Positions 46,592-57,100 of a stretch of DNA of 64,000 bases are shown here, in pieces; the first letter of the stretch is position 1, and each line of letters begins with the position of its first letter. Origin of the DNA: Anaeramoeba flamelloides. Its lineage: Eukaryota; Metamonada; Anaeramoebidae. Location: contig JANTQA010000051.1 of assembly GCA_027625915.1 (NCBI GenBank), positions 310,501 through 374,500 on the forward strand, read 5' to 3'. The notes below the pieces were generated by a model, which was not told where the DNA came from, did no database searches, and worked only from the letters and a program-made list of their open reading frames with translations. The position numbers and the translations under genes are program-made.

Positions 46592-47085
46592 CAGTGAAAA
46601 AAATACCGGACATGAAAATAATACTGGATAAGAATTTTAATTGTGAATATTTGGGAAAAGGTTGTGAAACTTCATGTATTTACAATCAAATCCCTTTGTT
46701 AAGAACCAGACCTTTTAAATTATAACTCATCCACTTATTAGAATGATGATTAAATAAATCACACTTGTTGAAAACACCATTCAATCGATCAAAAAACAAG
46801 AATAAAAATCATCATTTACCAATCTCTAGTAAACCTCTATAAAACTCGATTTTTTTCAAAAAAAGTTGATCTACATAGGCTATCAAACAATTACTCGATT
46901 ATTCTATAGAGACACACTAATTTGATGAACTTTAGGTAGGTTTATTACTAATCTCATAAAAAAATTGGTAATTTATAATAAAGATTTGGTTGTAAATAAT
47001 TGAAATTATACAAAAATTTTACTAATATTCACAATTAAAAATCTTTTTCCGGATTTTTTTCATGTCCGGTATTTTTTCCCCACTA
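46592..47085 (+). repeat. MITE family A, best-preserved copy A4
   Basis: About 495 bp. The left end AAAAAATACCGGACATGAAAA is represented here by its core ATACCGGACATGAAAATAAT; the right end is TTTTTTCATGTCCGGTATTT. Inverted similarity runs inward for more than 100 bp (TTTTAATTGTGAATATTTGG against ACTAATATTCACAATTAAAA). Outside the right end is CCCCACTATA, so the element probably begins with TAGTGGGG. It has no coding capacity. Confidence 0.85.
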
Positions 47086-48493
47086 TACCCTTAACTTATT
47101 GTTAATTTAAATTAATTTGTTAATTGATTACGAACATCCATTTTCGGATAATTATTTAATCGTTGTAATTATTTTTTTTCGTTTTGATCTGATCTGTTTT
47201 AATCTTTTATTATTTTCTATTTATTTTTCTAAAGTTACTCATTCTTTTGTGTTTCAGTATCACAATATTAACAAGTAAGTACTTGTACTTTTCACTTTGT
47301 AACTCTTCTTCCCAATATAAAGAAGATCATGCCACCGAAAAATAGAAAAAAAAAAAAAAAAAAAAAATGGAATTCATTATTCATTTCAAAAAGTTTGATA
47401 ATTTTTTACCATTTTTGAAAAATTTGAAATACACCTAACTTTGGATTATTTTTTTAAAAAAATATTTTCTTTGTAGAAAAAAGAAATATAATTATTTTCC
47501 AACAAAATGTAAATTTTTATATACTAAAAATAGAACCATCCAAGTTCCAAAAGCACTCTTAATAAAAAATCTACTTATTTTCAAAAAAATTACAATAATT
47601 ATTTTTAACTTTTAAAAATTTAAGTTTATAATTACGAACATAATAGATCTATGGAATTTTTCTTTTAGTTGATTTAAAAAACATGAGTAAAATAAAAACC
47701 CAACCATTTAAATCAACAATTCTGTAAAATTTATTTTTATAACCTCTGAAAATTATCTTATAATCAAAAAGAATACTTTTATAATTTGAAAATTGTTTTA
47801 TCAATAATTAATAACCTAATGGTAATTATTATGATGTGTTCTTAATAAAACAATGATTAAAATTATCAATTAACCTTTATTATTATTTTTGAAAATATTT
47901 TTAATTATTCTCAACCTAATAAAAAGAATTCTAATTAAGACTTATAATAATAAAAAAAGGAATACATATACAAACCTAAGACAAAACTTTTAAAAAAATT
48001 GCTGTCATATAAGGACAATAGACTTAAATTCAATTTTGACTCTAATTAAAAAATTAATAAATGGACTATTTTTTCTAATCTTCAAAGTTTCAATATTTGG
48101 TATAATTTTATTTTATTTTAAAATAAGATTAAAATTTGATGGATTGTTTATCCATTCAAACTATCATAAATAACTCAAACTGAGATTTGATTTAAATACA
48201 AATATTTTGTGGATTTTTTAGTTGATTTTTTTTGAAAAATTCAACAAAAAAGGAAAAGATCTATTTTTTTTTAAATATAAATTTGTCAAAATAATTGTGT
48301 AGGTAAGTTTGATCCCTATTTCAAAATAAAAAGTATACTTCTTTTTTTAGAGTAGATATATATATTAAACAATCCAAGAAATTGACAATAAACAAACAAT
48401 AGTTAAATATGGTATTGGTTTCTTGAAGTTCTATTATTTAAAATGAAATTCTAGCAATAAATTATCAATTTAGTAAATTTATCTCAAAAAATA

Positions 48494-48634
48494 ATCTCAA
48501 ATTAAAGTACCTTTTTTGGAATTGTTTTTTTACACCAATTATTTTACTGGATTTTGAATTTTGTGTCTTAATATGATTTTTTTTTGTGTCTTAAATTTTG
48601 TTAGTATTTTGTGTCTTATATGTAGAACTGATTG
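48494..48634 (+). repeat. MITE family B, decayed fragment
   Basis: ATTTTACTGGATTTTGAATT, TTGTGTCTTAATATGATTTT and GTGTCTTATATGTAGAACTG match the right half of the full copies. The left inverted repeat is not found. Confidence 0.5.
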
Positions 48635-48967
48635 TTATTAGCCATATTTATTAAATTTTAAGTTGAATTCCATTAAAAAATAAATATTTTACAAACAGAT
48701 AATTTTATACATTTATAAATCAATATGACAAAAAAAACAATTGAACATTAGATACAATAATCACAGTTGGTGATTTCACAAGATTTTCCAAAATTTCTTT
48801 TTATTCCGAAAATTACTTTATTTTTACTAATTTAACAGAAAAAACCAATTCACAAACTTTATTATTTTTGTTTACTAATAGTTCTATATTAAAGTAAAAT
48901 TAATAGATTCTCAAAAAAATAAAATAAATTAAAGAATAATCACTATTAGCCTTTCAAAAATCCAAAA

Positions 48968-49000
48968 TAATTTAGTAAAATCTTCTATTTTACTAAATTA
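48968..49000. repeat. perfect 14-bp hairpin
   Basis: TAATTTAGTAAAAT, loop CTTCT, ATTTTACTAAATTA. It stands alone; no surrounding element was recognised. Confidence 0.8.
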
Positions 49001-49630
49001 CTTCAAATTAAAAAAAATTAGGTTTATGAATACAGGTCATACACCCCACAAGACTATTCCAAAATTATTAAGAAAACAAAAATTGAACAATAAAATATCA
49101 AATTATCTAATATGTAAAACAAGTAATACATTTCTTAAAGTTTGAACTTTTAGATATGTAATTGATTAGATATTCATCTGTCTTCAAAAATAAATCTGAA
49201 TAAGACAAAATATTCAATAAAAAGGAGAAAAAAAACTTAAAAATGTGATTAATGTAAACAATATTACAAAAACAAATACGACTTTATTTGATTTTGGTAA
49301 AGATATATATTTAAAATTAAAATATAAAAACAATTCAAAAAATCTTTATTCTTCATAAAATGATTTGTTATCAATTTTGTTAAAAAATAAAAATAATATC
49401 AAAACAAACCAAATTTTAGTATTGTAAAAGTTTGAAAATTTATATTAGGATTAACCTAATCATAATATATCTATTAAATTTTAAGAAATTCACAGATTTT
49501 TTACCTAGACAACCAAAAACAATCAAAAGGAAATAATAAATATTTATATATACATATATATATAAACAGAATATAATTCGAAAAATTGAACAACTCACAT
49601 AACATTAATTACAATTTTGGAAAAAAGGTA

Positions 49631-50079
49631 CAGCCGTCCCAAAGCTACCATAAAATTTCAAATAAAACAAAATTGAATTTTCTATACTTAATTTCCATTT
49701 TCAAAAAATTCTGAAATAAGAGTTATTATTCCAAAAAAAATTTCATTAAATGAGCTATTATTCAAATTTTTGAAATATTAAAAATAAAATTTGAAGATTC
49801 TTCCAAAGCACTTGTAAAAATATTGTTCAAAAAAGTTACAATTTTTAAATTTCAGTAAATATTGATATTTTTTGTGCTTTTTTGGACCATTAATTTTAAA
49901 TGCTTCATGAATCTTGAATTTTTTTTTATTAATGTTTCAAAATTTTGAATAATAGCTCATTTATTGAATTTTTTTTTGGAATAATAACTCTCATTTCAGA
50001 ATTTTTTGAAAATGGAAATTAAGTATAGAAAATTCAATTTTGTTTTATTTGAAATTTTATGGTAAATTTGGGACGGCTG
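49631..50079. repeat. MITE family C, 449 bp, TA target duplication
   Basis: Ends CAGCCGTCCCAAAGCTACC and GGTAAATTTGGGACGGCTG, flanked by TA on both sides (49629-49630 and 50080-50081). Inverted similarity extends about 150 bp inward on each side (TTTCCATTTTCAAAAAATTC with GAATTTTTTGAAAATGGAAA). CAG..CTG ends with a TA duplication are typical of Tc1/mariner-type elements. Non-coding. Confidence 0.9.
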
Positions 50080-50669
50080 TAAAAGAGAAAACAAAGTCCC
50101 TCAAGATTTTCTTTTAAAGAATCTTACTTTTTAAAAATGAAAAACAATATCTATTAATAAATAAGAAAAAAGACAGGACTAATGACAAAACGAAGAATTA
50201 AACACAATAACAGTTTCTCTAATACTATCTTTTCTGAAATTTTTTGGATATTAATTGATCAAATCTTAAAAATTATTTAAAAAATTGACTATTTAAGAGA
50301 TCTCCAAAACATCACTTATAATTTTGATAAAAAAGTAGATTTAAAATGTATTTGTTAGTTTGATTGAAAATAATATAATGGATTGTACTATCAAGTTAAT
50401 TTGTTTCTTTTTTGAATTGGTTTTACTTTTCATTTTCAATAAGGTTAACAATTAAACAATCTGGTTGAATATTTAATCTTGTTTCATCTTATTTCTCTAT
50501 TATAAAAATTTGAAGTTAAAATAATTATTATGGAAGGAAAAGCTCTTTAAAGAGTAAACAAATTAAACACTTTTGTTTCTTTCTTGGTGATATATATGAA
50601 ATTAAACTCTACAAGAATCAGACTGCATTCATTTTTTCATAATTATTTCTTCTGGTTTATTGTCCCCAA

Positions 50670-51551
50670 ATGAGCAAGAAACTAAATATTCTCGAGTCTT
50701 CTTTTTGTAAAGTCTTTCGCCCACCCCAATTAAATTTAAGAATAATAAAGCCAAGTTCAATGGCTGTTTTTGCTTTTGTCTTATTTGCGCTTTTTATTGT
50801 TTTTGCTGGGTAATTTACATTTGTTATTTCAAACACAACAAGCCATAACAAAAAACAAAAAAACAACAAAAAAAAAACAAAATAACCAAAAAATTCATCT
50901 TATTTTCTTTCTATCAACAAACCAATAGTGTAATTTATGATTTAATTGTCGAACCACCTTCAATTGGTGTTGAATATGGTATGTTTTATTTTTTTTTTTT
51001 TTTTTTTTTCATACAATTTTACACTTTTTACTCATGAAGAAGATCTTTTTACTTTGCAACAAAAATTCTACGAAAAATATTGCAACTCACAAAATTCAAT
51101 AACTCATAGATCGTAAGTCAATTTATTTCAACTTTATACCCTGAATGATCGATGCTTTTTATTTTTTTTTTTTTTTTTTTTTAATTCATCCTTTTTTTTT
51201 ATGAAAAGATCGATCCTTAATTTTTTTGCTTTTAATTTTTTTTTTGTTTCTTGTTTGTGTTCAACTAAACCTGATCAATATTATTTTTCATAAGGATTTG
51301 GAAATGAAAGACCTGTAACAATATTAAAAGGAAGATTAAATTCACAATATATTTTTGAAGGGATCGATGGCGCATTATTTTATCTTCTTGGATCTATTGG
51401 CTTAATTTTAATAGATCAAGCATTAACAAAAGAAAGAAGAGAAAAATATGGAAAGATTATGTTCTATACAGGTGTTGGTCTATTTTCGTGTTCTTTTGTT
51501 ATTATTATTTTTTTCATCAAGCTCAAAGTACCTGGTTATTTAAAAAGATAA
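50670..51551 (+). CDS. OSTC: oligosaccharyltransferase complex subunit OSTC (DC2), three exons
   Basis: Exons 50670-50809, 50929-50978 and 51295-51551 join in phase to 148 residues, the length of animal OSTC (149). Introns are 119 and 316 bp with donors GTAATT and GTATGT and AG acceptors. The protein reads MSKKLNILESSFCKVFRPP, then KPSSMAVFALVLFALF (membrane span 1), VIYDLIVEPPSIG, matching the OSTC signature IIYDVIVEPPSVG, LNSQYIFEGIDGALFYLLG (span 2) and a third span ending IKLKVPGYLKR, matching KLPGYLMG of OSTC. OSTC is a small ER membrane subunit that links STT3A-type oligosaccharyltransferase to the translocon for co-translational N-glycosylation. The lysine near the C-terminus suits ER retention. 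Its presence implies ER N-glycosylation in the host. I see nothing unusual in the gene itself. Confidence 0.93.
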
Positions 51552-52429
51552 ATTAGTCTTTGTGATTAAATTACTTTATCATCAACAAAAATCAACAAAC
51601 AATCTAATAATTTATTTATTATTTTTTAAAAGTTAGTGATTTTTAATATTCAGAAAATAAAAAGAAATATTAAAACCAACAAACATTTTTTTCACAATAC
51701 CTTTCAAAATAATCATTTGGTTTTATATTATTTTTATAAATTAGCTTTCTTTCTTTCTTTCTTTCTTTTCTTTTTTTTTTTTTTTTTGATTCTGAGATGA
51801 ATAAATCTTGAAAAATAAAAATAAATTAAAAATAATATAATCTTATTCTTTCTCAAGAATTAACAAATGGTATAAAAATAAAAATTTGGTATTTTTTATG
51901 AATGATATTTTCCAATTATTTTTTATCTAAATTTTGGAAAAATGTAAAATGATTAAAAAGAAAAACAATAGAGTTTAAAGAAAACTTTAATATAATTTTA
52001 CTGTTGTTAGAGAGTTATTTGTTATTAAAACTTAATATTATTGAACATAACAGATTATATGAACTCTGATGTTCGAACAACAAGAAAAAATCTATTTTTT
52101 GTATTATTGAAAAATAAATTATTATCTTTTTTATTAATGAACACAAATAATTTTGGAATATTTTAAAGAGTTTTTTTTAAAATAATAATTTAACAAATCA
52201 AAGTTAGAAATAAAAATAATTATATTATTATTTTTTAAAAGACAACATTTAGAGTATGATATAGAATTTTTAAATCTAAAATTTTTATCATTTTTTTTCA
52301 ATTTTGAAGAAAAAATATCTAAAATCAATTTGTCGGAAATTAATTTTTCATTCTAAATGCTAGAGAAATACTTTAACTTTTTTTCAATAATGACAAAATA
52401 TATTTGTACAACAAAAATGATTATTTTTT

Positions 52430-53290
52430 TTTAAAAAAAATTGAAGAATGAAGATAAAAAACCCTCTTGTTTTTCATTAGTTTTTTTTTAATTTGAGAAA
52501 TAAAAAAAAAACATGTTTAATTTGTCTTGAGTTTTTTTTTTATTTGGAAAATCAATATATATATATTACAAATAAAATAGAAAACTGCAAGAAAACTTAA
52601 TAAACTTTACAGACAAAACAGAAAACCTCCAGAAAAAGGTCTTTCGCTATTCCAGAATTTAAAATAATTCGATAAATTCTCATATTTTTTTTTTATTCTT
52701 TTGAATTCCGTTAAAGTCCCATTTGGTTGTTTTTTACTTTTTGTAATAAAAAGAAAATTTATAGAATTTTCATTTTATTATAAAAATTAAAAAAAGCCCA
52801 GAACAATTCACTAATAAAAAATAACCAAAAAATCTACTCTAATTTGGCATTTTACAGCACTTTATGACACTTGACGGCACCTCTATTAGGTTTTTGTTAA
52901 TTTAATTAATAAAAAGTAAATTTATATTACAGTCAGTTTCACTTTTAAGGCACAAACTTTCAACGAAATTTAAGGCACAAAAAAAATCTCAAATTAAAGC
53001 ACAAAATTCAAATTCTAGTAAAAATAAATTGTAAAAAAAAAATTCCAAATTTTGTGCCTTAATATGAGATTTTTTTGTGCATTAAATTTCGTTGAAAGTT
53101 TGTGCCATAAAAGTGAAACTGACTGTATTTTCTTTTTATTTCTCAATAAAAAAAAAAAAAAACATTTAGGCTTTCTTAAGTTTTCTGTTAATTTGTAAAA
53201 TCAATTTTTATTACAAATAAAACAGAAAACCGCAAAATAACCTAGGCACTCTTCGGCACTCTATGACACTTTCTGAAACTCTAAAATTTA
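52430..53290 (+). repeat. dispersed repeat K, copy 3 (interrupted)
   Basis: Shares the CCAGAATTTAAAA hairpin (decayed, 52652-52710), GGTTTTTGTTAATTT and the decamers GCACTTTATGACACTTGACG (52858-52877) and GGCACTCTATGACACTTTC (about 53257-53275) with copies 1 and 2. It is split by MITE B at 52930-53125. Confidence 0.6.
52930..53125. repeat. MITE family B, 196 bp full copy, nested in repeat K
   Basis: Ends CAGTCAGTTTCACTTTTAAG and TTTATGGCACAAACTTTC, the complement of the right end that closes GTGAAACTGACTG. TA flanks both sides (52928-52929 and 53126-53127). Almost the whole element is one palindrome with arms near 75 bp. CAGTC ends and a TA duplication indicate a Tc1/mariner-type non-autonomous element. 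Confidence 0.92.
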
Positions 53291-53912
53291 TTTAGAGTTT
53301 TATATATATAGCTCTAATGTAGATGTTGGGTTATAACTTGTTGAATAACTTTTCTTAAAAAAAATGAAAAGAAAAAATTTTTTATTGAATCAAAGACAAA
53401 AAAAGAGAAACAAAAGCAATAAATGAAAAAGAGTAGGATTTATTGTTAAGGGATAAGTACTCAAGAGCTCTTAATCTGTTAAAGAGAGAGTTTTGAAGTG
53501 ATTAAAGTTGTGACTCCTAATTCAAAGAGGAGTCAAACGAACCTTTTAATTACAGTCATTAGAAGTATTTTAAACTCAATTTATTTTTCTGTCATGAAAA
53601 AGAGTAAAAAAATAATAAAAAAAAAAGTAAAAAAATTTGTTGAAAAGTTTTTTTTTGTACACCAAGTGTTGAATGGGTTAGTTGTTGTTTCCATTTCGGT
53701 TGCCAATTGCTTGTTCACAGCTCTAATTCATTTTAATAAAGAGATCGAGATATATCACTAACACTTGATAATAAGAAATAAAAACTTTTTTTCAGTTTTA
53801 AATTGGAACTTCATAGATCAGGTGTAAATACAAAAATGTGTTTTTTTGTCTAACGTTGGTGTCTACTTTTAATTCCAATCTGAGGACTGAAACCATACAG
53901 TTCCAATAAGAG

Positions 53913-53922
53913 TATATAAAAA
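53913..53922 (+). promoter_or_regulatory. TATA-like box upstream of the zinc-finger/SPRY gene
   Basis: TATATAAAAA about 185 bp before the ATG at 54106, in a locally less AT-rich context (CATACAGTTCCAATAAGAG). In DNA this AT-rich such a match has limited weight. Confidence 0.3.
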
Positions 53923-54105
53923 TAACTTTGAAATATCTTATACCTGTCAAGTATTAAGTAAAACAAATTATAATTGCTATCTGTACAATATTTTTCATCT
54001 CAAAGTGACAATAATAACTTTTGTGGGAGAATTCTTAATCATTCAAAAAACTCAAAAATATTTCATTTTTTCTTATTTTTCTATCCTTTAACTTTCTTGT
54101 CAAGT

Positions 54106-57100
54106 ATGGAGAATGTGAAAACTGGATCAACGAACAAAAAAACCCTTCAGTGTTCTATTTGCCAATCCCGAATTGAAAGTACAACAACGAATTCTTCCAG
54201 CGTTTGTAATAAATGTAAATTAGTTCAGAGTCAAGGCTATTATCAAAATACGCTAAATTTTACGAACCGTGGACGACCAAAAAGTAATCTCTTTTTTTTT
54301 TTTTTTATTTTTTTGAGTCATTGCCCTTTTTTGAGAGAGACATAAAATCAAAGAAACCAAAAAGCCTTCTGGTTGTGTGTTTCTGAAAAGTTAATTAGCA
54401 TTTTTTTATGATTTGTTTCATGAAAAACATTTTTCCAAACATCCCAAGATTTCACATGCTTTTTCAGAAAATTAGCTTTCTGTGTCTAAATCTGTTTAAT
54501 TGATTCAAGTCAAAAAAAAAAAATCCTTTTAATTGTTCTGATTAATTGATAAAAAGAGAACCAATCTAAAGTTTTTAAGAAATTCAAAGATTTATCAAAG
54601 ATTAAATATTTGTGAATTTATTTGGAAATGTTTTGGGAAAAAGAAATCTTTTAAATTCAAGAATTAACCACCCGATCAAAGAAAGCTGAGCTTTGTTTTC
54701 CAATTTGAACCTGATCAACAATCCCAATTTTTGATCAGAACAAAACTCAGATACCCGTGATTTTCAATACAAAAAATCGAATGACTTTTCCAAAGATTGG
54801 TGTAAATTTCAAACACTTGAAAATACTTGAAAACACTTTTACAACACTTTACAACACTTTGAAACATTTTCTAACATTTTTAAAGGGAAAAATCATTGTA
54901 AAAGTCTCTAAAGCTTGGTAAAATCAGGGGATTTTTTGTAGTGTTTAATGGCTAACATTTTGGTTTTTTACTCTTTTATTTCAAATGAATTAAATTAATT
55001 TTTGTTTGACCAAGACTGAAAGAATAAGAGTACTGAGTGTTTAATAAAGGGTGGTATTAAACAAAAAGATCTGGCTTTTCAAATGCCCTTTGCAATACTG
55101 ATATATTCAAACAAATGTTTGAAAATTTTTGCTTCATTTTTCATTTTTTAAATTTATTTACATTAGCTTTGAATAAAATATTTTATTGGCTTAAATATAA
55201 CAAAATATTTTATAGTGAGCCGGTTTTAAAGTATTTTTTGTTAAGAACTGTTTTAAAAAGTCGAGGTTTAAACATTTTTAAAAAAAAATAAAAATTGAAA
55301 CTAAAAATTTTTTCAAACTTTTTGGAATTTATCAGTATTCTTCACAATAGTTAAAGTGATTATTTTGTTTGGATTTCTGAAGATTTTATTCCTTTATACC
55401 CTTTTTGCAAATTGAAGTTTGTTGTTGTTGACACAATTTTTTTGGATATACACAACAAACTATCAACGCACATGTCAACATTTTGTAAGTTTAGAAAACG
55501 AAACAAGGATCAAAATAAAAAAAATTTGTTTTTCTCGCAAATAATCGCATCGCAAATAATCGCATTGCAAATAATTGGTTTTTCAGAAATTTACCATTTT
55601 TTTTTGATTGTAAAATTTGTGAAATTTTTTCAACAAAGAATTTTTTAAATATAAATTATTTGGCCAATATTTCGAGTCAATATTAATATTTTAATTTTTT
55701 TTTTTATAATTTTTGACTTTTTAAAATCTAGACATAAAATAAACAATATTATTGAAGAAGAGAACATATATCAAAAATTATTTTCAACTATCTGAATTAA
55801 TTTAGATTGACAAATTCAATTTTCACAAAGATTTTTTTCAAATTTTTACTTTAAATAAAAAAATTAAAAAAAATTTTTTCTGGTTTCGAAGATTATTTTA
55901 TTATCTTTGAATAATATTTAAAAGTTATTTTTTATTTTTTTTTTAAATTTAGGGTTGATTACTTTATCTATTAAAAAAAAAATTATTTTGTTTAATTTTA
56001 ATGTAATAAATGAAATTATTTTACAATTTTTTTTTGTATGTTCAACTATTCTATTTTCAAAAGAGATATTTTAGAAAATTATTCATATTAAACTGTTAAT
56101 TATATCCTAAAGAAATAAATTTCATTTTTCTCTTAATTAAATATTTATTGAAATTTTTTCTGAAAAAAATGAAAATTTTTCATTAATATATTTTATCATT
56201 TATTTTTTTTTATCATAAAATTAACAACGTTATTTGATTTTTATTATTAATAAATCAATGTATTATGTTTTGAATTCCTATTAGTATAATAAAATTTCTT
56301 ATTTAAAAAATGTAAATAAAAATAAAAATCTTGAAAAAAAATTGTAAAAATGAATAATTATTTTTTTTTTTTAATTTTAAAAAAAAAAAAATACAAAAAC
56401 ATAAACAACTTCATCTTTGGAATATTTTGACTTTTTATTATAATTCAAATCTGGATCAAAGACAAATAAGAAAAGTAATTTATTAGTACACCAATATCAT
56501 TTTAAATCTTTTATTTTAACCTTGATGAAATTTAGGCAAATCCGGGGTGCTAAGAGATATATAGGTATATAAGATTTTACAAAATTTTGTAATACCGTAT
56601 ATAACAAAAAAAAAGAAAAAACTGTTCATTTTTTATTATCATGTTATCAAGGATGTTATTAATATTTTATGGAGTTTTTATCAAAATTTATAACAGTCTA
56701 TATTGTTTTGATTTGGAAACAATCACTTTGTTATGTTACGAGTTTCGCCTGGAAGAACGAGAAACATGATATTGTTCTAAGTGATATAAGATAATATTGA
56801 GAAGTTGGAAGAACGAGGATTAATATAATCTTTGCACTAGAACAATTTCATATTTTGAGTCTGGAAGGGGATCCAAAACGAGGAATTATAACTGGTGATT
56901 GTTGAATTAATGAAACAATATAGGATGCTATTTATTTTTTGGAACTAAGGATCTAACTCTACACAACAAGACAATAAAAAAACAAACAAATTTAAAAACC
57001 AATTTGTTATTTTTTAAAGGTACTTTAAATAACTTTTCACCCAAAGGATCTTTTTTTCCCAATAGAATTATCGAAAACATTCAAGTTAAATTTTACATTT

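Larger units (their letters stand above)
45367..50669. other. gene-free repeat-bearing stretch
   Basis: Contains an isolated TATA-like box (45739), MITE A4 (46592-47085), a decayed MITE B fragment (48494-48634), a perfect hairpin (48968-49000) and MITE C (49631-50079). A reading start ATGCCACCGAAAAATAG at 47331 (MPPKNRKKK) runs straight into an A tract and stops; it is not called as a gene. Confidence 0.5.
51552..54105. other. gene-free repeat-bearing stretch
   Basis: Between OSTC and the zinc-finger/SPRY gene. It holds a CTTT tract (51745-51770), repeat K copy 3 with a nested MITE B, and a moderately complex non-coding stretch at 53460-53960 that contains a 7 bp hairpin GACTCCT..AGGAGTC at 53513-53535. 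Confidence 0.55.

Noticed and set aside
47331-47370. ATG with MPPKNRKKK reading into poly-Lys
   Set aside because: The frame is an A-tract artefact and stops soon after; no downstream exon is visible.
53498-53761. 87-codon open frame (KVVTPNSKRSQTNLL..)
   Set aside because: It begins at GTG, not ATG, turns Lys-rich, and has no homologous look; kept only as part of an unexplained non-coding stretch.
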